Assembly (NCBI GenBank): GCA_903913285.1
Contig: CAIWKO010000010.1
Location: forward strand, 170,790 to 234,789
Reading direction: 5' to 3'
DNA from: an uncultured Bacteroidales bacterium
GTDB taxonomy: Bacteria > Bacteroidota > Bacteroidia > Bacteroidales > CAIWKO01
DNA length: 64,000 nt
Position numbers and translations under genes: made by a program
The notes under the pieces: model-generated
What the model was told of the DNA's origin: nothing
Database searches by the model: none
What the model saw: the letters and a program-made list of their open reading frames with translations, nothing else
In this document: one piece after another, positions 52,860-62,770 of the stretch
Position numbering within the stretch: position 1 is the stretch's first letter
Layout of the letters: the number at the start of each line of letters is the position of its first letter

Positions 52860-53345
52860 ATGAAAAAATACTATTATAACAAGACCAAGGTAGCTAGCCG
52901 TTATGGAATGTACTTCGCAGTTGGGGCTTTTGGTTTGGTGGGGATTTGTATTCAATTCAATGGCTTTCCTAATTTCTATATCTGCCTTCCTTTCATTTTG
53001 TATGCCTGTTATAATATTGCCTGTATACTCCGGAGGGTTTATTTCAGAGAGGCTGTGGTTAGCATAATGCCCGACAGGCTTGTCGTTGATAAGATCGATA
53101 TATTCCTCATACACAGAAACTATCAAATAGCTTTTCAGGATATTTACTATATATCAACCGATATCGAAAAAAACTCAAAAAAGTTTTACCTGAAAACCAA
53201 AGACGAAACGGAATATCATTTCAATTTCACGATGCTCGATTCAACGCATGAAGAAATTGTGGAAGAGATGAAACGCTGTCATAAAGAATTGCTCAACGCG
53301 GGCATTTTTGAAATTGATTATAATAATTCGCTCAATATGGATTAG
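52860..53345 (+). CDS. hypothetical membrane protein with a PH-like domain
   Basis: 161 residues. Two membrane helices (MYFAVGAFGLVGICIQF and FYICLPFILYACYNIACIL) are followed by a cytoplasmic domain with AVVSIMPDRLVVDKIDIFLIHRNYQIAFQDIYYISTDIEKNSKKFYLKTKDETEYHFNFTML, in the style of small bacterial PH-like domains. It ends with an amphipathic acidic helix. Function unknown. Confidence 0.75.
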   Translation: MKKYYYNKTKVASRYGMYFAVGAFGLVGICIQFNGFPNFYICLPFILYACYNIACILRRVYFREAVVSIMPDRLVVDKIDIFLIHRNYQIAFQDIYYISTDIEKNSKKFYLKTKDETEYHFNFTMLDSTHEEIVEEMKRCHKELLNAGIFEIDYNNSLNMD

Positions 53346-53460
53346 GGTTTCCCTGTTGTTCTATCTTTGCTGCTCAAACCTTCTTTTCCCTTAATTCCAT
53401 TCTTGTTCTGAATTCCAATAACATTCCCATATTTACCTTAAATTTGCAACTACATTCCGC

Positions 53461-54249
53461 ATGCTTATGTCGTTTTTTTTCAAAGCCAAACACTATCTCC
53501 GCTATCGGTTCTCCTCAAAAACCGAATACGACGTTCATGCGCCTTTTGCCTACGATTTTTATACCAAAGCCATCCGCAACAAACAAAACCTTGGTCCCGA
53601 ATTTAAAGCTGTTGAAAGCCTGCGCAAACAACTGTTAAAGAACCATACCCGCATAGCCGTCACCGACCTGGGAACCGGGGCCGATGATAAGCACAGCCAA
53701 CGAAAAATATCGCGCATCACCCGCCGGTATGCATCGTCGCGCAAAAATGCCCGACTGTTATACAACATTGCTCAATACTGCAAACCCGAACGCATACTCG
53801 AACTCGGCACTTCGGTGGGCATCAGCACGATGTACCTGGCTTTGGCCAACAAAAACACCGCTATAACCACCCTGGAAGGCTGCCCGCAAACCGCTGCCAT
53901 AGCCCGGCAGAATTTTGAACAAATGCATCTCAACATCGGGCAGATAACAGGCAATTTCGATAACATTCTTCCCGAATATTTAGCACAAAATCCCCCGCCC
54001 GACCTTATCTATTTCGACGGTAACCACACCGAAGAAGCCACGCTGCGCTACTTTTCGGCTTGTTTGCAGGGCGTTCACGAAAAAAGTGTATTCGTGTTTA
54101 ACGATATCCGGTGGTCGCCGGGCATGTTCAGCGCCTGGAACCACATCTCTAACCATCCTGAAGTGAGCCTCAGCATCGATATATTCGAGTTCGGTATCGT
54201 GTTCTTCAGGAAAAACAGTGCAAAACAACATTTTATTTTGAGGTATTGA
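53461..54249 (+). CDS. class I SAM-dependent methyltransferase, O-methyltransferase-like
   Basis: 262 residues. The SAM-binding motif I is ILELGTSVGISTMYLA with the acidic post-I residue in ITTLEGCP; motif IV-like DLIYFDGNH carries the acidic metal-binding residue of O-methyltransferases. The N-terminal 90 residues (KAKHYLRYRFSSKTEYDVHAPFAYDFYTK ... GTGADDKHSQRKISRITRRYASSRKNARLLYNIAQY) resemble those of related Bacteroidota enzymes with unknown substrate. Its final part lacks the usual helices. Confidence 0.85.
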   Translation: MLMSFFFKAKHYLRYRFSSKTEYDVHAPFAYDFYTKAIRNKQNLGPEFKAVESLRKQLLKNHTRIAVTDLGTGADDKHSQRKISRITRRYASSRKNARLLYNIAQYCKPERILELGTSVGISTMYLALANKNTAITTLEGCPQTAAIARQNFEQMHLNIGQITGNFDNILPEYLAQNPPPDLIYFDGNHTEEATLRYFSACLQGVHEKSVFVFNDIRWSPGMFSAWNHISNHPEVSLSIDIFEFGIVFFRKNSAKQHFILRY

Positions 54250-54285
54250 GAGATTGACTAAATTTGCGGGAGGAAAAAGAATTGA

Positions 54286-54348
54286 GAAGTGCCTAAAGTG
54301 AGCTAAAGCCTGCCTCATCGGCAGGTAAATACTTAAAGTGCCTAAAGT
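54286..54348 (+). repeat. post-stop GAAGTGCCTAAAGT motifs, two copies
   Basis: GAAGTGCCTAAAGT at 54286-54299 and AAGTGCCTAAAGT at 54336-54348, 37 bp after the methyltransferase stop on its strand; between them is a CCTGCC-TCAT-CGGCAGG hairpin. Confidence 0.65.
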
Positions 54349-54386
54349 TCAGAATACAGAATATAGAATACTAATCTAGAGAATCC

Positions 54387-55106
54387 ATGGACAACGAAAT
54401 CATCAGCTTAAAAGACATCACCAAACACTACAAGGTGGGAACTTATATAGTGAAAGCCTTACAAAATATTAACCTCCACCTCTACAAAAACGAATATGTA
54501 GCTTTGATGGGTCCTTCGGGTTCGGGCAAATCCACCCTGATGAATATACTGGGCTGCCTCGACACTCCTACTTCGGGAGAATATATTCTGAACGAGCAGG
54601 ATGTGAGCAAGCTCAACGATAACGCACTGGCCGAGATCCGTAACAAAGAGATAGGGTTCGTGTTTCAAACCTTCAATTTGTTGCCGCGTTCCACCGCGCT
54701 GGATAATGTTGCCCTGCCTTTGATATACGCCGGGTTCAACAGCACCAAACGCATGGAGCGGGCCAAAGAAGTACTGGAACAGGTTCAACTCTCCGACCGC
54801 ATCACCCACAAACCCAACGAACTTTCGGGCGGACAACGGCAGCGTGTTGCCATTGCAAGGGCTTTGGTAAACCGGCCTTCTATCATTCTGGCCGACGAAC
54901 CCACGGGTAACCTCGATTCAAAAACCTCCATCGAGATCATGGGCCTGTTTGAAGAAATTCACGAAAAAGGCAACACCATCATTTTAGTAACTCATGAAGA
55001 AGATATTGCACGACATGCCCATCGCATCATTCGGTTGAAAGACGGCTTTGTTGATACCGACGAAATGAACGAGAACATCCGCAAGATGAAGTTTTATAGC
55101 GAATAG
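54387..55106 (+). CDS. ABC transporter ATP-binding protein (MacB/LolD-like)
   Basis: 239 residues. Walker [10 protein letters not shown] at about 42-50, Q-loop [10 protein letters not shown], signature LSGGQRQR near residue 144, Walker [16 protein letters not shown] and the switch His in ILVTHEED. The length and the N-terminal [14 protein letters not shown] fit the LolD/MacB/FtsE group, which energise lipoprotein release or macrolide/peptide efflux. No permease gene is adjacent, so its partner lies elsewhere. It ends 11 bp before the adenosyltransferase gene. Confidence 0.92.
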   Translation: MDNEIISLKDITKHYKVGTYIVKALQNINLHLYKNEYVALMGPSGSGKSTLMNILGCLDTPTSGEYILNEQDVSKLNDNALAEIRNKEIGFVFQTFNLLPRSTALDNVALPLIYAGFNSTKRMERAKEVLEQVQLSDRITHKPNELSGGQRQRVAIARALVNRPSIILADEPTGNLDSKTSIEIMGLFEEIHEKGNTIILVTHEEDIARHAHRIIRLKDGFVDTDEMNENIRKMKFYSE

Positions 55107-55117
55107 CACTTTAATTT

Positions 55118-55678
55118 ATGGACAAGGAGCAAAAAATTTACACCAAAAAAGGCGACAACGGAACCACTTCACTGATTGGTGGCAGCCGTACCGAAAAATC
55201 GAATCTGCGCATTGAAGCTTACGGCACACTGGATGAATTGAATTCGTTTGTAGGTTTGATACGCGATTTTTCTGTGGACGAAGAACAAAAAAAGACCATC
55301 CACACCATACAAACCCATATTTTCATTGCTGAATCGCTGCTTGCCGCCGATTCGGAAAAAGTGTTCGTTTGTTTGCCCGCCCTCACCGAAGAAGACATAT
55401 ATTTGCTCGAAACCGAGATCGACCGCATGAACGAACGTTTGCCCGAATTAACTCATTTTATACTGCCGGGAGGTCATCCGGTGGTTTCGTATTGCCATAT
55501 TGCCCGCACCGTATGCCGCCGCGCCGAACGCATTATCGTTAAACTCAACTTTATCAGCGAAAAACAAACGCTGGTGTTAAAATACATCAACCGTCTTTCG
55601 GATTACCTTTTTGTGCTGGCCCGATATGTTGCAAAAGATCTGGGCGTGGCAGAAAACATCTGGAAGAATGAAAAATAA
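55118..55678 (+). CDS. PduO-type cob(I)alamin adenosyltransferase
   Basis: 186 residues. Family motifs are KIYTKKGDNGTTSLIGGSRTEKSNLRIEAYGTLDELNSFVG near the start, FILPGGHPVVSYCHIARTVCRRAERIIV near residue 115-142, and LNRLSDYLFVLARYV (here INRLSDYLFVLARYV) near the end. It transfers the adenosyl group of ATP to cob(I)alamin, making coenzyme B12. It follows the ABC gene by 11 bp; no other cobalamin gene is close. Confidence 0.93.
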   Translation: MDKEQKIYTKKGDNGTTSLIGGSRTEKSNLRIEAYGTLDELNSFVGLIRDFSVDEEQKKTIHTIQTHIFIAESLLAADSEKVFVCLPALTEEDIYLLETEIDRMNERLPELTHFILPGGHPVVSYCHIARTVCRRAERIIVKLNFISEKQTLVLKYINRLSDYLFVLARYVAKDLGVAENIWKNEK

Positions 55679-55808
55679 AAATATTTTACCTCCCACTCAA
55701 TATTATTAAATCTATTTCCGTTATGCTTAATAATGGCTGTAAACAATGAAAGTCGAGCCAAAAGAATAAGTTATCAACAATCCTGAAAACATTGTTTAAA
55801 TCTTTTAC

Positions 55809-55840
55809 TTGACTTTTTGTAAATAATAATTATATTTTTG
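55809..55840 (+). promoter_or_regulatory. Bacteroidota promoter of the DUF2795-like gene
   Basis: TTG at 55809-55811, 21 bp, then TATTTTTG at 55833-55840; 22 bp before the ATG at 55863. Confidence 0.7.
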
Positions 55841-55862
55841 CAAAAAATTTAAAACAAGAAGT

Positions 55863-56084
55863 ATGTATTGGACTCTAGAATTGGCTTCGAAATTAGAAGA
55901 TGCTCCCTGGCCTGCAACAAAAGATGAATTGATAGATTATGCAGTTCGTTCGGGCTTGCCTATGGAAGTCATAGAAAATTTGAAAGAAATAGAAGATGAA
56001 GGCGAAATGTACGAAAGCATAGAGGATATTTGGCCCGACTATCCTACAAAAGAGGACTTCTTCTTTCATGAAGATGAATATTAA
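55863..56084 (+). CDS. DUF2795-like small acidic protein
   Basis: 73 residues: MYWTLELASKLEDAPWPATKDELIDYAVRSGLPMEVIENLKEIEDEGEMYESIEDIWPDYPTKEDFFFHEDEY. The DELIDYA ... P.EVIENL core matches the DUF2795 pattern that is strongly conserved in Bacteroidota. Cytoplasmic, acidic, single helical domain; function unknown. It has its own promoter and a strong terminator. Confidence 0.88.
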   Translation: MYWTLELASKLEDAPWPATKDELIDYAVRSGLPMEVIENLKEIEDEGEMYESIEDIWPDYPTKEDFFFHEDEY

Positions 56085-56110
56085 GAAATAGAGTGATAAT
56101 TGTTATTAGA

Positions 56111-56134
56111 AGCTTCCGAAAGGAAGCTTTTTTA
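56111..56134. terminator. bidirectional terminator with GAAA tetraloop
   Basis: AAGCTTCC-GAAA-GGAAGCTT, 8-bp stem with a GNRA-type loop, followed by TTTT; located between the convergent DUF2795-like gene and truB. Confidence 0.9.
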
Positions 56135-56833
56135 TTTCTGTTCAAAATCGTGTATCACCAAAGCTTCGAATTGCTCGAGGGTGATGGCATCGGATAGCAG
56201 AAAATCGCCGATGGCAGTGCGGCACAAAGACGTTAAATGGGCCCCCACCCCCAACTCCACTCCCAGATCGCGGGCCAGCGAACGGATATAAGTACCTTTG
56301 CTGCACTCAATTTCAAACTCGATAGTAGGAAGCTCAATCGATTTAATTTCAAAGCGTTTGATGTTGATATGACGTGCTTCTATTTCAACTTCCTTGCCAA
56401 CACGAGCCATTTCGTAGGCCCGTTTGCCGTCGATCTTAATGGCAGAAAACATGGGAGGCACCTGTTCCTGCTCTCCGATGAACTTTTTGGTAGCTTCGAT
56501 GATCTGAGCCTCTGTTATGGCAGAAATATCAAAGGTGTTATCGACTTTGGTTTCCAGATCGAAAGAAGGAGTGGTGGCACCTAAATAAAAAGTTCCGGTA
56601 TAAATTTTATCCTGATTCTGAATTTCGTCGATGCGTTTGGTGAAATTACCCGTACACAGCACCAACAATCCTGTTGCAAGCGGATCGAGCGTACCCGAAT
56701 GACCTATTTTTATCTTTTTAATACCCATTCTGCGTTTTAACATCACCCTTATTTTCGCGACTACATCAAAAGAAGTCCACCTATAAGGTTTGTTAATTAA
56801 CAGAATTTCGCCTTCGAGGAAATGAAAAAACAT
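56132..56833 (-). CDS. truB: tRNA pseudouridine-55 synthase
   Basis: 233 residues. The catalytic Asp is at residue 50 in GHSGTLDPLATGLLVLC, preceded by the LLINKPYRWTSFDVV start that is typical of TruB. Short form without the PUA domain, which is common in Bacteroidota. Forms the conserved set ftsX, DUF3098, uppP, truB on this strand; the uppP stop lies only 2 bp upstream. Confidence 0.95.
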   Translation of the reverse strand: MFFHFLEGEILLINKPYRWTSFDVVAKIRVMLKRRMGIKKIKIGHSGTLDPLATGLLVLCTGNFTKRIDEIQNQDKIYTGTFYLGATTPSFDLETKVDNTFDISAITEAQIIEATKKFIGEQEQVPPMFSAIKIDGKRAYEMARVGKEVEIEARHINIKRFEIKSIELPTIEFEIECSKGTYIRSLARDLGVELGVGAHLTSLCRTAIGDFLLSDAITLEQFEALVIHDFEQK

Positions 56834-56835
56834 GA

Positions 56836-57642
56836 TCAGGCAATATTAAGATGATAACCGAGAAGAATAAAAAGAATTATGGCAGTTCCAATAACAATGC
56901 GGTAATAGCCAAACCATTTGAATCCGTATTTGGTTAAAAAACTGATGAACGCTTTAATGGCAATCAGAGCAATAATGAATGCAATAATATTACCCATAGC
57001 CAGCAATTCTATATTGGTCTTTGTAAACAATTCGGGTGTTTCTTTGTGAGCATCCCAGATACTTTTCACAAAGGCTCCGGCCAAAGTAGGTACTGCCAGA
57101 AAGAAAGAAAATTCGGCGGCCACTTTGCGGGTAAGCTTTTGCTGCATCCCACCGACGATGGTTGCTGCGCTGCGGCTCAATCCCGGGAAAACAATAGCCA
57201 GCACCTGAAACAAACCGATAAATAAAGCCCGCTTCGGCGACACTTTATCGACATCATCTATAGCCGGTTTCTTGAACCAATTATCAACGAAAAGCAGTAT
57301 TATCCCTCCGATAAGGGTTACACTCGCAATAAATAAAGTATTTCCGAGCATTGAATCGATATATTTTTTCAATAAAACACCCACAACAACGGCAGGAATA
57401 ATAGCAATTAGAAGTTTAACGTAGAACTTCCACTTTTTAAAATCGAGAAACTTACGCCAGTAGAGCACAACAACCGAAATTATCGCCCCGAACTGTATGG
57501 CTTCAATAAAGAGTTTGGTAAAAGCATCTTTTTCAATTCCCATGGCCGAAGCTGTGAACACCATATGGCCTGTAGAAGAAATGGGTAAAAACTCGGTCAG
57601 TCCTTCAACAATAGCAAGGATAACCGCCTGAATATAGGTCAT
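56836..57642 (-). CDS. uppP: undecaprenyl-diphosphatase
   Basis: 268 residues, multi-span BacA-type phosphatase that recycles undecaprenyl diphosphate for wall and LPS synthesis. The family signatures EGLTEFLPISSTGHMV (residues 13-28) and PGLSRSAATIVGG are intact. Its start overlaps the DUF3098 gene stop by 4 bp (ATGA-type overlap), so the two are translationally coupled. Confidence 0.96.
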   Translation of the reverse strand: MTYIQAVILAIVEGLTEFLPISSTGHMVFTASAMGIEKDAFTKLFIEAIQFGAIISVVVLYWRKFLDFKKWKFYVKLLIAIIPAVVVGVLLKKYIDSMLGNTLFIASVTLIGGIILLFVDNWFKKPAIDDVDKVSPKRALFIGLFQVLAIVFPGLSRSAATIVGGMQQKLTRKVAAEFSFFLAVPTLAGAFVKSIWDAHKETPELFTKTNIELLAMGNIIAFIIALIAIKAFISFLTKYGFKWFGYYRIVIGTAIILFILLGYHLNIA

Positions 57643-58004
57643 GCTTCAGCTTTTTGTTTTGGCTTAAGCATTATAGCTACAACTTCGATGGCATAGCCGA
57701 GCAGAATTAATATCGGGGCCACTGTCAGTCGTTGCGTATTGAAAATATCAGTATTAAATACTTTAGGATCATCTGAACCTCCACCCGACATCACAAAAAA
57801 GCCGATCACGATAAATGCAAGACCTATAAGTATCAGTAAATAATTTCGTCTGTCGAACAAAAAACCAATACCTTTCACTTCTGCTTGTTTTGTTCTAACT
57901 GCGCTTTTGGTGGGTACTGATTTTGGTATTACAACGGGTTCAACTTTTTTTGCCTCAGATATAACAGGCCGTGCCGAAATATTGGGTTTCCTTTTTTGTG
58001 CCAT
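57639..58004 (-). CDS. DUF3098 family small membrane protein
   Basis: 121 residues. A polar basic N-terminus (about 1-50) is followed by FLFDRRNYLLILIGLAFIVIGFFVMSGGGSDDPKVFNTDIFNTQRLTVAPILILLGYAIEVVAIML, which has two helices flanking the conserved FN.DIF..QR motif of DUF3098. The family is nearly always between ftsX and uppP in Bacteroidota, as here; role unknown. Confidence 0.92.
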   Translation of the reverse strand: MAQKRKPNISARPVISEAKKVEPVVIPKSVPTKSAVRTKQAEVKGIGFLFDRRNYLLILIGLAFIVIGFFVMSGGGSDDPKVFNTDIFNTQRLTVAPILILLGYAIEVVAIMLKPKQKAEA

Positions 58005-58053
58005 TTTCTTTGTATACTTTGTAAAGGGTTAATGTTTAAGGTTTATCTGAATT

Positions 58054-58971
58054 TTAATAATACAAATAGTCAACTTTTATTTTTAAATATTTTCTTACCG
58101 CAAAAAATGTAGAGATCAGCGAAATTACAAAACCGATCGCTATAACGAACGCGAACAATATAAGAAAAAGATCGATGCTTTGCAGATTAATAATTTCCGG
58201 AATTTCTCTTCGTGAAATGGATATAACACCTATCAGCATTGCAATCGCTATCAAAGAAGAAATTAATCCGTGAATAAGGCTGATGACTAAAAAAGGTTTG
58301 CGGATAAATCCTTCTGTAGCTCCTACCAGTTGCATGGTCTTGATCAGAAAACGCTTTGAATATACGGCCAAACGAATGGTATTGTTGATCAAACTAATGG
58401 CAATGATCAATAGCAGTAAACTGAATCCGAGCAATACTGCCGAGATATTATTGATATTATCGTTGACGTCTTTTACCAATGATTTTTGATATTTAACTTC
58501 CTCAACAACGGGATTTTTCTTAAGTTGTTGTTCAATTTGTTCAAAATATTCGGGAGTTGCATATTGAGCTTTCAGATGAACCTCGATTGAAGATTGGAGA
58601 GGATTGTACCCAATGAATTGAACAAAATCAACGCCCAGTTCTTTCTGATAATTCTCTGAAGCTTTTTCTTCGCTGATATATTCCGTAGAACGGACATATT
58701 CCATGGCATCGAGTTGTTTTTGCAATTGCACGATATCGGCTTCCTTCACATTCTTGTTCATATAAACTGTGAATCCGATATTTTCTTTTACAAAATCAGA
58801 AAGCTTTTGGGTGTGCAATACAAGCAGGCCAACCAAGCCTATAGCAAACAATACGAGTGAAATACTCACAATAGTCGTGATTCTGGAACTGTTGAGTCTG
58901 CGACGGCTAAAATGCTCTTCTTTTCGCGCCATTGATTTGTTTTGGGCTGCTAAATTAATAATTTTTATCAT
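58054..58971 (-). CDS. ftsX: cell division protein FtsX-like permease
   Basis: 305 residues with four membrane helices: one near residues 32-52, an extracytoplasmic domain (VYMNKNVKEADIVQLQKQLDAMEYVRSTEYISEEKA), then three C-terminal helices. FtsX works with the ATPase FtsE to control wall hydrolases during division. The start may instead be the Met at 58932 (MARKEEHF), which would drop 13 residues; both are plausible. Confidence 0.92.
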   Translation of the reverse strand: MIKIINLAAQNKSMARKEEHFSRRRLNSSRITTIVSISLVLFAIGLVGLLVLHTQKLSDFVKENIGFTVYMNKNVKEADIVQLQKQLDAMEYVRSTEYISEEKASENYQKELGVDFVQFIGYNPLQSSIEVHLKAQYATPEYFEQIEQQLKKNPVVEEVKYQKSLVKDVNDNINNISAVLLGFSLLLLIIAISLINNTIRLAVYSKRFLIKTMQLVGATEGFIRKPFLVISLIHGLISSLIAIAMLIGVISISRREIPEIINLQSIDLFLILFAFVIAIGFVISLISTFFAVRKYLKIKVDYLYY

Positions 58972-59019
58972 ACCGATTAAAAGTGTTTTAAAAATACATC
59001 AGCATTTTCGCGGAGTTAA

Positions 59020-59051
59020 TTGGTCATATCTTGCAGTTTTTTGTAAATTTG
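59020..59051 (+). promoter_or_regulatory. Bacteroidota promoter of leuS
   Basis: TTG at 59020-59022, 21 bp, then TAAATTTG at 59044-59051; 21 bp before the ATG. Confidence 0.7.
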
Positions 59052-59072
59052 CTCCCTCATAAAAAAAAATAA

Positions 59073-61835
59073 ATGGATTACAATTTCAGTGAGGTAGAAA
59101 AAAAATGGAGAACCTGGTGGCAGGAAAACAATACCTATAAAACCCAAAACGACACTTCAAAACCTAAATATTATGTGCTCGATATGTTTCCCTATCCTTC
59201 GGGAGCAGGCCTGCATGTCGGACATCCGCTGGGATATATCGCTTCGGATATCTATGCCCGGTATAAACGTTTAAAAGGCTTTAATGTGTTGCACCCAATG
59301 GGTTATGATGCCTACGGACTTCCTGCCGAACAATATGCCATACAAACCGGACAACACCCAGCCATTACCACTGAAAAGAATCTGAACCGCTATCGTCAGC
59401 AGCTCGATCTGCTTGGCTTTTCATTCGACTGGAGCCGCGAAGTGCGTACGTCCGATCCAAAATATTATAAATGGACCCAATGGACCTTCATCAAATTATT
59501 TCATTCGTGGTATGATAACGAAACCGATAAGGCAGAACCAATAGAAAACCTTATAAAACTTTTCGAAGCAAACGGTTCGGAGGACATAGATGCGGCCTCA
59601 ACTCCACACGACAAGTTTGATGCTGACGATTGGAAGAATTTTACAGAAACGGAAAAACAGGAGATACTGATGAACTATCGATTGGCTTATCTTGCCGACA
59701 CGATGGTTAACTGGTGTCCTGCATTGGGAACCGTTTTGGCAAACGACGAAGTGAGCGAAGGGTTTTCGGTTCGGGGAGGCCATCCTGTTGTCCGGAAATC
59801 GATGAAACAATGGCTGCTTCGTATTACAGCTTATTCTGAGAGATTGCTCAACGGTTTGGATAAAATTGATTGGCCCGAGCCGATTAAAGAAGTTCAACGC
59901 AATTGGATCGGTCGCTCGGAAGGAGCCATGATCGATTTCGCCATTTATGGTCATTATCTGGTCTTGCATGTTTTCACCACCCGTCCCGATACGATCTTTG
60001 GAGTTTCGTATATAACAATCGCTCCGGAACATGAGTATGTGGACATTATCACTACCGGAGAATATCTTGGTGCCGTTAAAAAATACGTTGAAGAAACCAA
60101 AAACAGAAGTGAACGCGAACGTATGGCCGATGTTAAAAAGATCACCGGACAGTTCACGGGAGCTTATGCCATACATCCTTTAAACGGAAAAATGATCCCG
60201 ATATGGGTAGGTGATTATGTTTTGGCAGGCTATGGCACGGGGGCCGTTATGGCTGTTCCAGCTCATGACAGCCGAGATTATGCTTTTGCCAAACATTTCG
60301 GGTTGGATATTCTTGAAGTGGTTAGCGGAGGAGATATTTCAAAAGAATCGTACGACGCTAAATCGGGGAAACTCATCAATTCTGAATTCCTGAACGGAAT
60401 GGAAGTTAAAGATGCGATGGATTTTACAATAGGATGTGTGGAAGGAATGGAGATCGGAAGCAAAAAAGTGAATTATCGTTTACACGATGCCATTTTCAGC
60501 AGGCAGCGTTATTGGGGCGAACCTTTTCCGGTTTACTACAAAGAAGGAATACCCTACACGCTTGATGAATCGGAACTTCCTTTAGAATTGCCTAACGTTG
60601 ATGCTTACCTACCTACCGAAACCGGTGAACCCCCTTTGGCCCGCGCTAAAAACTGGAAAACCAAAGACGGATATCCCCTCGAAACCAATACTATGCCCGG
60701 CTTTGCAGGTTCAAGCGGATATTATTTGCGTTACATGGATCCGCATAACGATACAGAATATTTTTCGCACGAAGCCAATAACTACTGGCAAAATGTTGAT
60801 CTGTATATCGGCGGTGCAGAACATGCCACAGGGCATTTGATTTATTCAAGATTTTGGAATAAATTTTTATACGACCTTGGATTAACGGTTAAGGATGAGC
60901 CTTTCCAAAAACTCATCAATCAGGGGATGATACAGGGAAGATCAAACTTGATACACAGAATTAAAGGCAAAAACACTTTCATATCCTTTAATTTGATAAA
61001 AGATTACGATACCACTCCAATTCATGTTGATGTGAATATTGTTGATAACGACATTTTGGATATTGAATTATTTAAAAAATGGATGCCCGAAATTTCGGAT
61101 GCTGAATTTATTATGGAAAATAATAAGTTCGTTTGTGGTTGGAGTGTTGAAAAGATGTCGAAATCATTGCATAATGTCGTTAACCCTGACGACCTAATAG
61201 AAAAATACGGGGCAGATACATTACGTTTGTACGAAATGTTTTTAGGTCCTCTGGAAATGCATAAACCCTGGGATACCAATGGCATTGAAGGAGTTTATCG
61301 CTTTATGCGTAAATTCTGGCGATTATTTCATGATCAAAATAATGTTTTCAGTATTAGTGATAATGAACCCACAGCAGACGAATTGCGTGTGATCCATAAA
61401 ACCATTAAAAAAACCAAAGACGATATTGAACGTTTTTCATTCAACACAGCAATAAGTTCATTTATGATTTGCGTGAACGAACTCACGGAACTGAAATGCA
61501 ACAAACGTAAGGTTTTGAGTGATCTTGCCATACTGATTTCGCCTTTTGCACCCCATATAGCAGAAGAATTATGGAGTTTGTTAGGAAATAAAGGCAGCAT
61601 TACTCAGGTTGAATTTCCTGCTTTTGATGAAAAATATCTTTTGGTAAATGCGCACTCCTATCCTGTTTCATTCAACGGGAAGATGCGTTTTAAACTTGAA
61701 CTGCCTCTTGATATGGCCGGGTCTGAGATCGAAAAAGCAGTATTAGCTGCTAAAGAAACTGAGAAATGGCTGACTCAAGGTCCTCCAAAAAAAGTTATTA
61801 TCATTCCGGGGAAAATCATTAATATAGTTCTCTGA
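59073..61835 (+). CDS. leuS: leucyl-tRNA synthetase
   Basis: 920 residues. HIGH motif as [16 protein letters not shown] (about 39-54), editing domain with [12 protein letters not shown], and KMSKS as [15 protein letters not shown] near residue 693. An acidic insertion ([33 protein letters not shown], about 165-197) is of the kind seen in Bacteroidota enzymes. Essential, cytoplasmic, charges tRNA-Leu. Confidence 0.98.
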   Translation: MDYNFSEVEKKWRTWWQENNTYKTQNDTSKPKYYVLDMFPYPSGAGLHVGHPLGYIASDIYARYKRLKGFNVLHPMGYDAYGLPAEQYAIQTGQHPAITTEKNLNRYRQQLDLLGFSFDWSREVRTSDPKYYKWTQWTFIKLFHSWYDNETDKAEPIENLIKLFEANGSEDIDAASTPHDKFDADDWKNFTETEKQEILMNYRLAYLADTMVNWCPALGTVLANDEVSEGFSVRGGHPVVRKSMKQWLLRITAYSERLLNGLDKIDWPEPIKEVQRNWIGRSEGAMIDFAIYGHYLVLHVFTTRPDTIFGVSYITIAPEHEYVDIITTGEYLGAVKKYVEETKNRSERERMADVKKITGQFTGAYAIHPLNGKMIPIWVGDYVLAGYGTGAVMAVPAHDSRDYAFAKHFGLDILEVVSGGDISKESYDAKSGKLINSEFLNGMEVKDAMDFTIGCVEGMEIGSKKVNYRLHDAIFSRQRYWGEPFPVYYKEGIPYTLDESELPLELPNVDAYLPTETGEPPLARAKNWKTKDGYPLETNTMPGFAGSSGYYLRYMDPHNDTEYFSHEANNYWQNVDLYIGGAEHATGHLIYSRFWNKFLYDLGLTVKDEPFQKLINQGMIQGRSNLIHRIKGKNTFISFNLIKDYDTTPIHVDVNIVDNDILDIELFKKWMPEISDAEFIMENNKFVCGWSVEKMSKSLHNVVNPDDLIEKYGADTLRLYEMFLGPLEMHKPWDTNGIEGVYRFMRKFWRLFHDQNNVFSISDNEPTADELRVIHKTIKKTKDDIERFSFNTAISSFMICVNELTELKCNKRKVLSDLAILISPFAPHIAEELWSLLGNKGSITQVEFPAFDEKYLLVNAHSYPVSFNGKMRFKLELPLDMAGSEIEKAVLAAKETEKWLTQGPPKKVIIIPGKIINIVL

Positions 61836-61885
61836 AAATTTTTTGGAACAGAATTTGATTCTATTGTGGATCAAATAGTAAAAAA

Positions 61886-62695
61886 ATGAAAACCAAGGTA
61901 ATTTTCGCAGTAATAATTGTTTTTATCGCAACAAATGCCAAAGCGCAATTGAGGGTCGAAAACAATGATGCCTTTCAACGGGGCGAAATTTTAACGTATA
62001 AAGCGTATTATGATGCTGCTTTAACCGGTGAGGTTATTGCAGGGAACGCTGTATTCGCCATCAACAATGAAAATAAAAAGATCAACGACCATAGCACTTT
62101 GCATATTGAGGTTGTGGGCAAAACCAAAGGAGCTTTTAACTGGTTCTTTAAAGTGAACGACCATTATGAAACCTATGTTGACGAAGAGACTCTGGCTCCC
62201 TGGCTTTTTTTACGCCGGGTAGATGAAGGTGGATATATCATCAATCAGGATGTTACTTTTAATCAGAATAAAAATGTGGCTTATTTTGTTGATAACAAGA
62301 ATGCAAAAAAAACAACAGTTACCACTCCTCCGTATGTACAGGATCTATTATCAGCCATTTATTATTGCCGCACCTATGATGTTACTAAATTGGGAAATAA
62401 AGATGAATTTGGTGTAAAATTCATGCTCGATGATACTATCTTTTCAACCAAAGTAGTTGTTTTGGGTAAGGAAACCATAAATACTTGTTTCGGAAAAATA
62501 CGCTGTTTAAAGTTAAAACCTCAGGTATTGACCGGTAATGTTTTTAAAGATCCATATCCTGTGACACTTTGGGTTACGGATGATAAGAACAAGGTGCCAA
62601 TACTTGTAGAATCAAAAATACTTGTGGGGAAAGTAAAACTTGAACTTATAGATTACAGCGGTTTAAAAAATCCATTTTTAGCCTTGGTAAAATAA
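61886..62695 (+). CDS. DUF3108 family exported protein
   Basis: 269 residues with signal MKTKVIFAVIIVFIATNAKAQ. The DUF3108 pattern is seen in FQRGEILTYKAYYDAALTGEVIAGNAVFAI, KTKGAFNWFFKVNDHYETYVDEETLAPWLFLRRVDEGGY and the closing VTLWVTDDKNKVPILVESKILVGKVKLELIDYSG. The fold resembles lipoprotein-carrying or envelope-assembly proteins but the function is not established. It follows leuS by 50 bp. Confidence 0.88.
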   Translation: MKTKVIFAVIIVFIATNAKAQLRVENNDAFQRGEILTYKAYYDAALTGEVIAGNAVFAINNENKKINDHSTLHIEVVGKTKGAFNWFFKVNDHYETYVDEETLAPWLFLRRVDEGGYIINQDVTFNQNKNVAYFVDNKNAKKTTVTTPPYVQDLLSAIYYCRTYDVTKLGNKDEFGVKFMLDDTIFSTKVVVLGKETINTCFGKIRCLKLKPQVLTGNVFKDPYPVTLWVTDDKNKVPILVESKILVGKVKLELIDYSGLKNPFLALVK

Positions 62696-62720
62696 AGCAT
62701 CTAAAAAAGGCTGTTGATTC

Positions 62721-62752
62721 TTGCATTTTGGGTAAAAGATTTATTACTTTCG
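62721..62752 (+). promoter_or_regulatory. candidate promoter of the PepSY-like gene
   Basis: TTG at 62721-62723, 21 bp, then TACTTTCG at 62745-62752, close to the Bacteroidota pattern; 18 bp before the ATG at 62771. Confidence 0.45.
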
Positions 62753-62770
62753 TAAAAAAAAATTACAGAT

